64,000 nucleotides of DNA from JAFEDN01 sp963712715 (GCA_963712715.1 CAVQJI010000017.1:1-64000), one strand, 5' to 3'; counted from the stretch's first letter, positions 35,454-45,489 are shown. Numbers and translations are program-made. The notes: generated from the sequence alone by a model not told the origin.

Positions 35454-35489
35454 AAATCCCTCCTAACCTCCCTTTTTCAAAGGGAGGGA
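35454..35489. repeat. Inverted repeat F flanking the sucA-sucB insert, copy 2
   Basis: aaatccctcctaacctccct followed by ttttcaaagggaggg is the reverse complement of the copy at 33090. It lies 70-100 bp from the end of sucA. Together the copies define the insertion's approximate limits. Confidence 0.88.
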
Positions 35490-35563
35490 TAATTGTCGTC
35501 GGCTTTTTGTGCAACGACATCTTAATTTATTTAGATTTGAAAATAAATTTTTCATTTCAATAC

Positions 35564-38380
35564 TCATTTTAAAGCATCTTCTATCAATGCGATTTGTTGC
35601 TTTTTGTGCAGTGCCGAATAACCGCCGGAGGGGGCGGCCATCGATTCGCGTCCAGCGTAGATTAAATTAGCAGATTTTGGCAGACAGGTGACGAAACGAT
35701 CGTACATGATATACCAGGCGCCCTGATTTTTTGGTTCTTCCTGACACCAAACCACTGTTTTGACGTGCGCGTAAGGTTCTAAAGCCTGCTTTAATTCGTG
35801 TTCCGGAAATGGGTACAACTGCTCTACGCGGATAATGGCAATGTCCTGCTGTTGTTGCTCGCGCCTTTTCTCCAGCAATTCATAGTAAACTTTGCCGGAA
35901 CAGAGAATCACTTTCCGGACTTTTTTGGGTTCCATGCTATCTATTTCGGGAATCACTAACTTTAATTGACCTTTTGATAAATCGTCTAACGTAGAAACGG
36001 CCAGTTTATGACGCAATAAATTTTTGGGACTCATCACAATTAACGGAGTGCGGTAAGGCCGCAATACCTGTCTGCGCAAAAGATGGAATATTTGCGCCGG
36101 CGTGCTCGGTACAAATACCTGCATGTTTTCCTGCCCGCACAATTGTAAATAACGCTCCAATCGCGCGGAAGTGTGTTCAGGCCCTTCGCCCTGTTGGCCA
36201 TGTGGCAATAACAACACCAATCCGCATAAACGATTCCATTTTTGCCAGGCGGAACTTAAAAATTGATCGACATACACCTGCGCGACATTGGCAAAATCTC
36301 CGTACTGCGCTTCCCATATCACTAACGCATGCGGGTTGGCCATCCCGTAGCCGTATTCAAAACCAATGACCCCGGATTCCGAGAGCAAGGAATCGTAAAT
36401 ATCCATGCGGCCCTGCTCAGGAAAGAGATGCGCCAAAGGCATGTAAGCCTCACCGGTGTCCTGATCAAACACCGCCGCATGGCGATGAAAGAAAGTGCCA
36501 CGCCGGCAATCTTCTCCGGAAAAACGAATACGACAGTCCTCCGCCAGTAATGTCGCGTAAGCCATCGTCTCGGCATATCCCCAGTCCAGCGCCTGTTCGC
36601 CGGCTGTCATTTTTTCGCGGGCCTGCATGATCATGCCGACATTGCGCTGACATTTAAAACCCTTCGGTAACTGGGTGATTTTTTTGCCCAGCTCGAGTAA
36701 TTTGGATTTTGGTACCGACGTGTCCACCAGAGTCGTCCAGGTTTGATTGATGAAAGGCGCCCAATTCGGCGCCGGGAATCGTTCTTTAAACTCTTCCTGA
36801 GTCACCGGGGCCACCGTATGACCTTCGTCGAGCTGGATGCGATACGCTTCCCACATTTGGTCAATGTCTTCGGGTTTACAGACGCCCTGTTTAATTAATT
36901 TTTCAGCGTAAACCAGCCGCGGCACGGCGTGGTTATCGATTTTCGCATACATAAGCGGCTGCGTAGCCCGTGGCTCGTCCGCCTCATTATGACCGTGACG
37001 GCGGTAACACACCAAATCAATCACCACATCTTTAAAAAATTTCATGCGGTAATCAACGGCGATCTGGATGACTTTAACGACCGCTTCCGCATCATCTCCG
37101 TTGACATGCAGGATGGGCGTGTCGATCATTTTCGCGACGTCTGAACAATATCGCGAAGAACGGGAGTCTCGCGGATCACTGGTGGTAAAACCAACCTGAT
37201 TATTGACAATGATATGAATCGAACCGCCAACGGTATAGGCGCGGGTATTCGCCATACTCAACGTTTCCTGGGTGATGCCCTGGGCGATAAAAGAAGCGTC
37301 GCCGTGTATCATCACCGGCATGGCATACGCTTTTTTCGCAGCGCTTTCAGGGGATCCACGTTCCTGGCGCGCTCGCACAGAACCCATCACCACCGTATTC
37401 ACAAATTCAAGGTGCGAAGGGTTACACATTAACGATAAATGGATATAGCCTGAAGGAGTCTTCATATTTCCGGAATAACCATTATGATATTTAACATCGC
37501 CCGTAGTTAAACCGTAATCTTTAGTGCCTTCAAATTCCTGAAATAATTCAAAAGGCGACTGGCCCATAATATTCAGCAAAACGTTCAGCCGTCCGCGATG
37601 CGCCATGCCGATGACCACTTCGCGCACGCCCGCGGCACAAGCGCGTTTGGCCAGTTCATCCAGCATGGGAATTAAAGCATCGGCGCCTTCAATGGAAAAA
37701 CGTTTTTGCGCGGTGTATTTACGTTCCAGATATTTTTCCAGGCCGTCGGCGGCATTGAGTTTTTGCAAAATCGTGCGTTGGGTTTCCGGGCTCAATACTA
37801 AATTGGGCAAGCGATTTTCCATGTAATCGCGCAACCATGCCCGCTCTTCTTCGTCAGTGATGCGGGTGTATTCAATACCGATACTTCCGCAATAGTTCCG
37901 TTTTAACGCGTCATAAATTTCCCGCAGTGTGGCCTTCTGCGCCGGTAAAACATTCCGGGTTAAGAATACCTGCTCCATCTCTGCGCTGCCCAGTTGATAG
38001 TGTTTCAACTCCAGACGAGGGTCTACAGGTTCTTCGTAGCCAAGGGGATTTATTTTGGCATTCAGGTGCCCAAAGCGGCGGTAAGCAATAATCAACTGAT
38101 CCACGGACTCCTGATGCGGCGCTGCAGACGTGGCGGCGGCCATCCTTGGCTGGCGAGCCAGTTGTCGCAACTGTTCCTGAATCTGTTGATGCGAAAAATC
38201 CTGCAGTTGTCCCTGGGGGTAGCCATTCGCCAGGGTATTAAAGTAAGCGCGCCATTCGCCGCTCACCCGATTCGGGTCCTGAAGAAATTGCTCATATAAA
38301 TCTTCTATATACTCTGCGTTGCCGGCTGACAGATAAGACGTCAGCTGCCAGCTTTGTAAGGTCGGTTTTGCCTTTGACAT
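35564..38380 (-). CDS. sucA: 2-oxoglutarate dehydrogenase E1 component
   Basis: 938 residues, the usual length. The ThDP-binding region includes 'VVIGMAHRGRLNVLLNIMGQ', 'GDASFIAQGITQE' and 'IIVNNQVGFTTSDPRDSRSS'; the second transketolase-like half shows 'FEYGYGMANPHALVIWEAQY' with 'LLPHGQQGEGPEHTSARLER'. It decarboxylates 2-oxoglutarate and passes succinyl groups to SucB. It starts 19 bp after sdhB and is probably cotranscribed with sdhCDAB. Confidence 0.97.
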   Translation of the reverse strand: MSKAKPTLQSWQLTSYLSAGNAEYIEDLYEQFLQDPNRVSGEWRAYFNTLANGYPQGQLQDFSHQQIQEQLRQLARQPRMAAATSAAPHQESVDQLIIAYRRFGHLNAKINPLGYEEPVDPRLELKHYQLGSAEMEQVFLTRNVLPAQKATLREIYDALKRNYCGSIGIEYTRITDEEERAWLRDYMENRLPNLVLSPETQRTILQKLNAADGLEKYLERKYTAQKRFSIEGADALIPMLDELAKRACAAGVREVVIGMAHRGRLNVLLNIMGQSPFELFQEFEGTKDYGLTTGDVKYHNGYSGNMKTPSGYIHLSLMCNPSHLEFVNTVVMGSVRARQERGSPESAAKKAYAMPVMIHGDASFIAQGITQETLSMANTRAYTVGGSIHIIVNNQVGFTTSDPRDSRSSRYCSDVAKMIDTPILHVNGDDAEAVVKVIQIAVDYRMKFFKDVVIDLVCYRRHGHNEADEPRATQPLMYAKIDNHAVPRLVYAEKLIKQGVCKPEDIDQMWEAYRIQLDEGHTVAPVTQEEFKERFPAPNWAPFINQTWTTLVDTSVPKSKLLELGKKITQLPKGFKCQRNVGMIMQAREKMTAGEQALDWGYAETMAYATLLAEDCRIRFSGEDCRRGTFFHRHAAVFDQDTGEAYMPLAHLFPEQGRMDIYDSLLSESGVIGFEYGYGMANPHALVIWEAQYGDFANVAQVYVDQFLSSAWQKWNRLCGLVLLLPHGQQGEGPEHTSARLERYLQLCGQENMQVFVPSTPAQIFHLLRRQVLRPYRTPLIVMSPKNLLRHKLAVSTLDDLSKGQLKLVIPEIDSMEPKKVRKVILCSGKVYYELLEKRREQQQQDIAIIRVEQLYPFPEHELKQALEPYAHVKTVVWCQEEPKNQGAWYIMYDRFVTCLPKSANLIYAGRESMAAPSGGYSALHKKQQIALIEDALK

Positions 38381-38398
38381 TTAAATTTACCTTCTTAT

Positions 38399-39127
38399 TT
38401 ATTCTGTGTGATGCAACATTTCCCGGCGTATTTTCGCGATAGCCTCAGAAGGATTTAGCCCTTTCGGACAAACATCCGCGCAATTCATAATAGTGCGGCA
38501 TCGAAATGCGCTGTAGGGATCTTTTAAAGCTTCCACGCGCGCGGCCGTTTCAGTATCCCGGGTGTCAGCGATAAAACGGTAAGCGCCCAGCAGGGCGGCC
38601 GGCCCCAAAAATTTCTCCGGATTCCACCAATAAGAAGGGCATGAGCTGGTACAGCACGCGCATAAAATACATTCGTATAAACCGTCCAGTCTGGCGCGCT
38701 CTTCGGGAGATTGTAAACGCTCGGTGGCCGGCGGTGGATTTCTGTTTTGCAGATAGGGTTTCACTCGTTCATATTGATCAAAAAACTGTTTCATATCGAC
38801 GATTAAGTCGCGAATAACGGGAAATCCCGTCAGCGGTTGTATCACCACCCGGTCGGGTAAATCGTGGAGTTTGGTCTTGCAGGCAAGGCCATTTTTGCCA
38901 TTGATGTTCATGCCATCGGAACCGCAAACCCCTTCGCCACAGGAACGGCGAAAGCCTAACGTCGGATCCTGGGTTTCCTTGATGGCTTCCAGGGCGTTCA
39001 GCAGCATGGCGCCGATAATCGTGGAAACATCGAGGGTATATTCCTGTAAGCGCATGGGTTGGCCGTTTTCAGGATCAAACCGGCAGATTAAAAAAGTCAT
39101 TTTTCGGGATGGCTTCTTCGAGCTCAT
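38399..39127 (-). CDS. sdhB: Succinate dehydrogenase iron-sulfur subunit
   Basis: 242 residues with three cluster-binding sets: 'SCGEGVCGSDGMNINGKNGL' ([2Fe-2S]), 'CILCACCTSSCPSYWWNP' ([4Fe-4S]) and 'RCRTIMNCADVCPKGLNPS' ([3Fe-4S]/[4Fe-4S]). It passes electrons from SdhA to the membrane quinone site. Its start overlaps the sdhA stop by four bases. Confidence 0.97.
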   Translation of the reverse strand: MSSKKPSRKMTFLICRFDPENGQPMRLQEYTLDVSTIIGAMLLNALEAIKETQDPTLGFRRSCGEGVCGSDGMNINGKNGLACKTKLHDLPDRVVIQPLTGFPVIRDLIVDMKQFFDQYERVKPYLQNRNPPPATERLQSPEERARLDGLYECILCACCTSSCPSYWWNPEKFLGPAALLGAYRFIADTRDTETAARVEALKDPYSAFRCRTIMNCADVCPKGLNPSEAIAKIRREMLHHTE

Positions 39128-40890
39128 AATTTTTCTTCCCGTTCTTTGAGTCTAAAGGGTGGAACATATTTAGGACTTTGATTGACCTCTCTAAATCCTA
39201 AACGTCCATCGATAAAATATAAAGAATGTTTTAACCAGTTCACGTCATCCCGTTCAGGATAGTCGTAACGCGAATGCGCGCCCCGGCTTTCCTGGCGTTT
39301 GGCGGCACAGACGGCAGTGGCAAGAGCGGTGTCCATTAAATTATCCAGCTCCAGCATTTCAAACCGGGAAAGATTAAATACTTTACTCCGGTCTTTTAAT
39401 TGCGCGTACGGCAACCGTTCTGCAGTTTCACGGAGTTTTTGCAGGCCAGGCTCCATGTGCGCTTTATCCCGAAAAACACCAAAATTATTTTGCATGATCT
39501 CACGCATCTGCCGGCGGATGTCAAAGGCATCTTCCGTGTTGGCTGGATTTTCCCAACGATCCAGACGCGCCCGCACGCGATCCAGTTCAGCAGGGTCGTG
39601 ATCGGATTCGCCCAGACCTTCGCGCAGGGCTTTTTCCAAATGTAATCCAGCGGACCGTCCAAAAACAACCAGATCCAGTAGGGAATTAGTGCCTAACCGG
39701 TTAGCGCCATGCACGGAAACGCAGGCGCACTCGCCTGCCGCGTACAAACCACTGACCACCTGATCCCGTCCCAAGGCATCCTGAGTCAAGACCTGGGAAT
39801 GAATATTGGTGGGAATGCCGCCCATAATATAATGCGCAGCGGGCATTACCGGAACCGGTTCTTTAATGGGATCGATATTGGCGAAAGTCATCGCCAGCTC
39901 GCGGATGCCCGGCAAACGCTGCCGGATTATATCCGCACCGAGATGATCCACTTTAAGCAGAACATGATCCTTCTCGGGTCCGCAGCCATTACCGGCCAGT
40001 ATTTCCATAATGATGGAACGGGACACCACGTCCCGGCAATCCAGATCCTTGAGATGCGGCGAGTAACGTTCCATAAAACGCTCGCCTTTGCAATTCAACA
40101 AATAACCGCCTTCGCCGCGCACGCCTTCACTGATCAAAGAACCTACCCCGGCGATCGCCGTGGGATGAAATTGCCAAAATTCCATATCCTCCAATGGAAA
40201 ACCTGCCCGCAAAACCATTCCAAAGCCATCGCCGGTATTGATATAGGCATTGGTGGTGTTTGGAAATATCCGCCCAGCCCCGCCGGTAGCCAGTATCGTC
40301 GCTCTGGCTTTGAAAAAAACCGTTTCTCCCGTTTCCACGGAGATCGCCACCACGCCCGCGACGCCGTTTGCTGCGTCTTTTACCAAATCCACCGCGTACC
40401 ATTCGCTATAAAAATGGGTTTTAGCTTCCAGATTTTTCTGAAACATGGTATGCACCATGGCATGGCCGGTGCGATCCGCGGCGGCGCAGGTGCGTTTGGT
40501 GGGTTCACCGCCGTAATTTTGTGTGTGGCCTCCAAAGGCGCGCTGGTAAATTTTGCCATTATCCAGCCGGGAAAAAGGCAGACCCATGTGCTCCAACTCA
40601 TACACTGCGGCGGGTGCGTTTTGACACATATATTCAATGGCGTCCTGGTCTCCCAGATAATCCGAGCCATTAATGGTGTCATACATGTGCCATTCCCAAT
40701 GATCTTCGACCACATTGCCCAAAGAGGCGGCAATGCCCCCCTGTGCGGAAACCGTATGAGAACGGGTCGGATAAACTTTGGAAATGACCGCGACTTTAAA
40801 ATTAGACTGCGCCAATTGCAAGGCCGCTCGTAAGCCAGCCCCACCCGCGCCGACAATCACGGCATCGAATTGTTTTTGATTCATGTGCAT
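39124..40890 (-). CDS. sdhA: Succinate dehydrogenase flavoprotein subunit
   Basis: 588 residues. FAD-binding 'AVIVGAGGAGLRAALQLAQS', the covalent-FAD His in 'YPTRSHTVSAQGGIAA' and the active-site region 'EGVRGEGGYLLNCKGERFME' are clear. It oxidises succinate to fumarate on the cytoplasmic face. The start could be 40890 or two codons later at 40884 (MNQKQF); neither has a strong ribosome-binding site, and sdhD ends three bases upstream, so coupling is likely. Confidence 0.97.
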   Translation of the reverse strand: MHMNQKQFDAVIVGAGGAGLRAALQLAQSNFKVAVISKVYPTRSHTVSAQGGIAASLGNVVEDHWEWHMYDTINGSDYLGDQDAIEYMCQNAPAAVYELEHMGLPFSRLDNGKIYQRAFGGHTQNYGGEPTKRTCAAADRTGHAMVHTMFQKNLEAKTHFYSEWYAVDLVKDAANGVAGVVAISVETGETVFFKARATILATGGAGRIFPNTTNAYINTGDGFGMVLRAGFPLEDMEFWQFHPTAIAGVGSLISEGVRGEGGYLLNCKGERFMERYSPHLKDLDCRDVVSRSIIMEILAGNGCGPEKDHVLLKVDHLGADIIRQRLPGIRELAMTFANIDPIKEPVPVMPAAHYIMGGIPTNIHSQVLTQDALGRDQVVSGLYAAGECACVSVHGANRLGTNSLLDLVVFGRSAGLHLEKALREGLGESDHDPAELDRVRARLDRWENPANTEDAFDIRRQMREIMQNNFGVFRDKAHMEPGLQKLRETAERLPYAQLKDRSKVFNLSRFEMLELDNLMDTALATAVCAAKRQESRGAHSRYDYPERDDVNWLKHSLYFIDGRLGFREVNQSPKYVPPFRLKEREEKL

Positions 40891-40893
40891 ATT

Positions 40894-41226
40894 TTAAACC
40901 AGAATTTCCACGCCCCAGAGGAGGTAAGCCACCAACAGGATGATCACTAATGACTGCAATACAAGACGTAACACCGCTTTCTTAACGTAATCCGTCAACA
41001 CGGTCCATAAACCGATCCATGCATGCCAGAGAACCGCTACCAAAACCACTAACGTGGAGATTTTCACCAGGGCGCTATCGAATAAATGCCGCCATTGGGC
41101 AAAATAGAGAGGCTGATTTTCCAACATATAAAACAGAATAAACAGCATGTAAAGGCCGATGACAACGGCAGAAATTCGCTGTACCAGCCAATCGCGCAAG
41201 CCGGTATGGGATGTTTTTACGACCAT
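40894..41226 (-). CDS. sdhD: Succinate dehydrogenase membrane anchor subunit
   Basis: 110 residues, three membrane segments: 'WLVQRISAVVIGLYMLFILF', 'ISTLVVLVAVLWHAWIGLWT' and 'RLVLQSLVIILLVAYLLWG'. The His in 'VLWHAWIGL' is the probable haem b ligand, and 'TDYVKKAVLR' is typical. The ATG at 41226 (MVVKTSHTGLRD) is chosen over a longer frame, which would run deep into sdhC. The overlap with sdhC is 10 bases. Confidence 0.93.
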   Translation of the reverse strand: MVVKTSHTGLRDWLVQRISAVVIGLYMLFILFYMLENQPLYFAQWRHLFDSALVKISTLVVLVAVLWHAWIGLWTVLTDYVKKAVLRLVLQSLVIILLVAYLLWGVEILV

Positions 41227-41594
41227 ATCCAGATTCCTGATAAAATAATAATTGATGCCGTCAAAACCGCAACGAGCCAGGCGCTTTTCCGGGCGCCGGC
41301 AAGAGTTTCGCCAATGCCTATATCCATGAGTAAGTGCCGAATACCGGCAAAAAAATGGACAAATAATGCGGAGATGATCACCCACACCACCCATCTCATG
41401 ATCGTTCTGGTCAGGTGCGAGGAAATGTGATCGAAACTGTCCTGAGAAATAAGGGATTGACTTAAAAGATAGAGTAAAATCGGCAATCCCAGGAAGAGAA
41501 CGACTCCTGAAATTCTATGTAAAATGGATATAATCGCAGGGACCGGAAATTTGATCCGCCACAAATTCAGATAAACCGGTCTGGTCGCCTTCAC
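41217..41594 (-). CDS. sdhC: Succinate dehydrogenase cytochrome b556 subunit
   Basis: 125 residues, three membrane helices. 'FPVPAIISILHRISGVVLFL' contains the quinone-site Ser/Arg region, and 'HFFAGIRHLLMDIGIG' carries the haem-ligand His. It opens the sdhCDAB-sucAB-sucCD block on the minus strand and is divergent from lpxH across an 85-bp promoter region. Confidence 0.95.
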   Translation of the reverse strand: MKATRPVYLNLWRIKFPVPAIISILHRISGVVLFLGLPILLYLLSQSLISQDSFDHISSHLTRTIMRWVVWVIISALFVHFFAGIRHLLMDIGIGETLAGARKSAWLVAVLTASIIILSGIWIWS

Positions 41595-41679
41595 AATAAA
41601 GGTCCTTGTTAAAAATTTCTGTTATTATATTATCCTTATCCTTAAAACACAAACTCTGTACTTTAATTGCCCGGACCTT

Positions 41680-42399
41680 ATGCCGAAAATTTTCTTTATC
41701 TCTGACCTGCACTTATGTGAAGCCGAACCACGGATAACACGGATTTTTTTGAATTTCCTGCGACACCAGGCGCGGCAAGCCCAGGCGCTATACATTTTGG
41801 GTGATTTATTCGAAGCCTGGGTGGGAGATGATGATCTTTCGCCTTACAACCTGACGATCATCCAGGCGCTGCGCGAGACGACGGACAGCGGGTTGCCCAT
41901 TTATTTTATGCGCGGTAATCGGGATTTTTTAATCGGCAAAGCGTTTGCACAAAGAGCTGGGGTGCGTTTACTCGCCGATACGGCTGTCATTGATCTTTAC
42001 GGTGTCAGTACTTTGCTATTGCACGGCGATAGTTTATGCACTCTGGACAAAAAACATCAGCAGTTACGCCTCATCACCCTCAATCCATTGTGCCAATGGC
42101 TGGCGCTACGTCTGCCGCTCTGCTGGCGCAAACGTATCGGCGCATGGATTCACGCCAGGAGCCGGCAGCGTCTCCGGCGTATCGCCGATTATATTATGGA
42201 CGTTAATCCGCAAACGGTGACGCGTGTTATGCAATCACACCAAACGCTGCGACTGATTCATGGGCACACTCACCGCCCCGCCATCCATTCCCTACCCGAC
42301 GGCGAAAGAATAGTGCTGGGCGCCTGGCACGAAGCGGGCAGTGTTCTAATCTGTGATTCACAGCAGGAGGGCTGCCGGTTGCAGACCCTTACGGATTGA
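41680..42399 (+). CDS. lpxH: UDP-2,3-diacylglucosamine diphosphatase
   Basis: 239 residues, a calcineurin-like phosphoesterase. Motifs: 'FFISDLHLCE' (D-x-H), 'LGDLFEAWVGDDDLSP' (GD), 'MRGNRDFLIG' (GNRD), 'LLLHGDSLCT' (HGD) and 'LIHGHTHRPAIH' (GHxHxP). The order and spacing are those of LpxH, which makes lipid X in lipid A synthesis at the inner membrane. The organism therefore makes lipid A. Confidence 0.93.
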   Translation: MPKIFFISDLHLCEAEPRITRIFLNFLRHQARQAQALYILGDLFEAWVGDDDLSPYNLTIIQALRETTDSGLPIYFMRGNRDFLIGKAFAQRAGVRLLADTAVIDLYGVSTLLLHGDSLCTLDKKHQQLRLITLNPLCQWLALRLPLCWRKRIGAWIHARSRQRLRRIADYIMDVNPQTVTRVMQSHQTLRLIHGHTHRPAIHSLPDGERIVLGAWHEAGSVLICDSQQEGCRLQTLTD

Positions 42400-42405
42400 T
42401 GATCT

Positions 42406-44374
42406 CTAGATCTTACTTTGGTAATTAAAAGGCGGAAGCCTTTTTCTTACACATTTTTTTGAACTTAAAAAAACGAGTTTTTTGTACTCCAGAACACTGC
42501 CCGTTCCTAACCTGAACCCTCGATCCTTAATTTGTTGATTAACATTTTGTTTGTAAAATAATATCTGAGCATGACTGGCTGCGGCGCGTATCGCGCTGGA
42601 ATAAGAAGGGTTTTCTTTGCAAAAAAAAGTTTCCATATCTAATTTGATTCCTGGATAAATTTTCTGGATCGCCTGCGAAACCTCGGGGACGTTGAGACAG
42701 GAAAAAAATTCATACAGGGAATGTCCTCCTTCCAAAGCATGTAACATAGATATTATTAATTTTAGGTAATAAATAAAAAAATCTTTATCCAGAGATTGGG
42801 ATTGCTGAATACTGGCTAATTCATAATAATAAACAATATAGATTCTGACTAAACATAACATAGTGCCCGAAATAGAATTAACAAATGGATGTATATTTTT
42901 AGAAAATAAATCCCTGGTGAATGGCAAATCGGCATCATCGTAGGTACTGTGATCCGGGCAGCGGTTTTCTATAAGAGGATTGGTGTTATCCATACCAATC
43001 GATGGGGCGAAAAACGGCGAAGGATCCTGACTCCGCAATATTCCAGATTTATTAGAGAAAATAAATGCAAGATCTGAGCGCAAAAGAATAGTTTGAATAA
43101 TTTTTGACGAAGCTTCGAGTAGCCTCTTTTTTTACCGGACTCTTTGAGTCGCATAATGGTAACCCCTGTCTATTTACATTCTGCATAAGAAAAGGCTTAT
43201 TTTTATCCCTAATAATTTCCCAATTATGGATCAGAAAGGCGGAATTTTTATCGGTAAGAATGACAGCTTCTTTTTGTTTAATTTCATTTATTTTATTTTG
43301 GTCAAAATCTTTTATTAAAAACAAATCGCATTGAGAGGATAAAATACTATTCGGCTTTACTGCAATGAGCGACCTACTACCGCGAGAATAGATCCCTTGA
43401 CCATAAATATCAAGTAAAGACATCTTCATGTAATGACCTGTTAATGGATATCTTACGGACCCTTCAACTACCTTAAATATTTTCTCGATATTCTGTTTTT
43501 GTGAAGCTAATTTTTCCGGGATTAGATTGGCTATTCTTTGGTAAGCATAATGTTCAAAGTTGATATGTAATTTAATAAAGTTATCTAATTTTTCACAAAA
43601 TTTCACGAGTGGAATTAAACTTTTCTGTTCCATTAAATTCTGAAAGAGTAAAAAAGATATCTGGGTCTCAGCCATTCTTCGACTGCTGTCATTATGAAGA
43701 GAACGATGATCTGTGACAATTTTTTGCAATATATACTTAAGCTCTCTGTCTTTATATAAACAGCCAAATCTGTTAACTATTCTAATCAGCTCTTCTGTCG
43801 ACAAACCGGTTAAATATTTATTTTCCATTGCCATAATTGCCGGATTCACTTTGGAATCATGACCCAGGATTGGATCATGGTGAAGCTTATTAAGAATAAT
43901 TAAATGTAATTGAGCCGGTGTGAATCCCTGAGGATGATTGTAGCCATTTTTTGGGTATTCTATTTTATCCAAAGCATCGAGAGAATATTTTAAATACGCG
44001 TGAGGAAACGTGATAATTCCTTCACTGTTCAAACTGATGGCCGCAACACTAGCAAAAAGATCGAATTTTTCAACTATGAATACATCACAGTATAATAAAT
44101 TACAGAGCCATTTTTCAAATAAGGCATAATTTAAAGTGGTATCATCAAAGGCTCTTTTTTTTTCAAATTTGATAAAGCAGGCGGCCATCAGTAAATTTTT
44201 AAATTCATCTTTTTCAACAAATTTATTAAGAATTTCATTTTTTAAAAAACCTAAAATTTGATTTATTAATAACGAGGCGGAATTCTGGCTTCGAAAAATA
44301 TAAGTTAAAAATTCGGAAATATCCTGCGGGGGCAAACTATCGGCAAAATCTTTGGTATTTGGTTTTCTGGACAT
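42406..44374 (-). pseudogene. Large unrecognised cytosolic protein, effector candidate, frameshifted near 43100
   Basis: The first frame (44374-43052) encodes 440 residues without signal peptide or membrane segment: 'GFTPAQLHLIILNKLHHDPI' and 'KEAVILTDKNSAFLIHNWEI' stand out. It ends soon after 'VKKEATRS'. A second frame, entered near 43100, reads 'SSKIIQTILLRSDLAFIFSN' and on for 225 residues to 42406. Joined, they give about 660 residues. I recognise no domain. Position between lpxH and a repeat, AT-rich base use and lack of a known family resemble the effector genes around it. Confidence 0.5.
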
Positions 44375-44463
44375 TGATGATCTCTCTTAATTCTCGTTAT
44401 TATAATCTATAACTCTTTTATTAAGGAAAGATTAAAACTATCAAGTTTCCAGAGGAGACACTC

Positions 44464-44600
44464 TGTACACGACATTTTTGTCATTGCGAGCGTGAGCGAA
44501 GCAATCCAGTTCGATGCGTTTGTAAAATCAATTACTTAGCACTAGGCCTTGTACTGGATTGCTTCGCTCACGCTCGCAATGACGAATTTGTCGTGTACTG
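44464..44600. repeat. tcattgcgagcg palindromic repeat E, copy 2
   Basis: The most complete copy: tacacgacatttttgtcatt and onward on the left pairs with ...gacgaatttgtcgtgta on the right, a stem of about 44 bp. The internal 40 nt resemble those of copy 1 at 27561. It separates the unknown effector candidate from pdxJ and could terminate transcripts. Confidence 0.92.
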
Positions 44601-44615
44601 AGGAGGAGACGACGC

Positions 44616-45365
44616 CTATTTTAAATTTCGCGCCTGCAACATCAAATCCTTCATCTTTTTAACGGCGGTTTCAATGCCACAATAAACAGAATGAGCAATA
44701 ATACTATGGCCGATATTGAGTTCATGCATGGAGGCAATGGCGGCGATGGGCGATACATTCTCATAGTTAAGACCGTGGCCAGCGTTGACGATTAAACCCA
44801 GCCGGTGCGCTGCTTCCGCCGCCTGCTGGAGCCGGATTAACTCCCGCCGATATTCTTCGGCGTTTTTGGCTTCGGTGTAGGGTCCGGTGGTTAATTCCAC
44901 AACCGGTGCGCCGCAGCGTTTGGCGGCTTCAATTTGTTGAAGATCAGGGTCAATAAATAAAGAGACTTCAATACCGATAGCGGCCAAACGTTCGCAGGCG
45001 CGGTGAATATCCGCTTCCTGTGCCAGTACGTTTAACCCGCCTTCGGTGGTCAGTTCGGCTCTTTTTTCGGGAACAAAACAACATTTTTCAGGTTTTAAAA
45101 TTTCGGCTATCCGCAGGATTTCTTCAGTGACGCCCATTTCCAGATTGACAGGCGCCTCGATGGTTTCTTTCATCTTCCAAAGGTCAGCATCCTGAATATG
45201 GCGGCGGTCTTCGCGTAAATGCAGCGTAATGCCATCTGCTCCCGCTTTCAGCGCCATGACTGCCGCCGTGACCGGATCAGGATAATCAACACCGCGGGCT
45301 TGACGTAATGTCGCTACGTGGTCTACGTTTACGCCTAAACAGATGGAAGACTTAGTCACTGCCAT
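44616..45365 (-). CDS. pdxJ: Pyridoxine 5'-phosphate synthase
   Basis: 249 residues. 'LGVNVDHVATLRQARG' begins the barrel, with 'GITLHLREDRRHIQDADLWK' (substrate binding) and 'LGLIVNAGHGLNYENVSPIA' following. PdxJ condenses 1-deoxyxylulose 5-phosphate with 3-amino-2-oxopropyl phosphate to make vitamin B6. It follows recO, as in many gammaproteobacteria, but repeat G copy 2 is inserted between. Confidence 0.96.
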   Translation of the reverse strand: MAVTKSSICLGVNVDHVATLRQARGVDYPDPVTAAVMALKAGADGITLHLREDRRHIQDADLWKMKETIEAPVNLEMGVTEEILRIAEILKPEKCCFVPEKRAELTTEGGLNVLAQEADIHRACERLAAIGIEVSLFIDPDLQQIEAAKRCGAPVVELTTGPYTEAKNAEEYRRELIRLQQAAEAAHRLGLIVNAGHGLNYENVSPIAAIASMHELNIGHSIIAHSVYCGIETAVKKMKDLMLQARNLK

Positions 45366-45385
45366 GTTTTGCCTCTATATAAAAA

Positions 45386-45489
45386 AATTTTCGCAGAAAA
45401 TTCTCTGCGCGATGGGGGATCGCAAGGGGGAGCTGCGCGAAGCGCTCCCCCTTCATTCCGAGCATCGGCTCTGCCGAGCGCAGGATATT
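45386..45489. repeat. Multi-hairpin repeat G, copy 2
   Basis: Same layout as 25991-26093: cgcagaaaattctctgcg hairpin, gatgggggatcgcaaggggg, AAGGGGGAGC...GCTCCCCCTT, then cattccgagcatcggct. It lies between recO and pdxJ and supplies the last codons and stop of recO. Confidence 0.88.

Noticed and set aside
39709..40833. Long plus-strand open frame of about 374 codons opposite sdhA
   Set aside because: It is a shadow of the GC-rich third codon positions of sdhA, which is unmistakable on the other strand.
43052..44374. U-box or other ubiquitin ligase domain in the unknown effector candidate
   Set aside because: Short resemblance around HPQGFTPAQ and HDPILGHD does not keep the spacing of the U-box motif.
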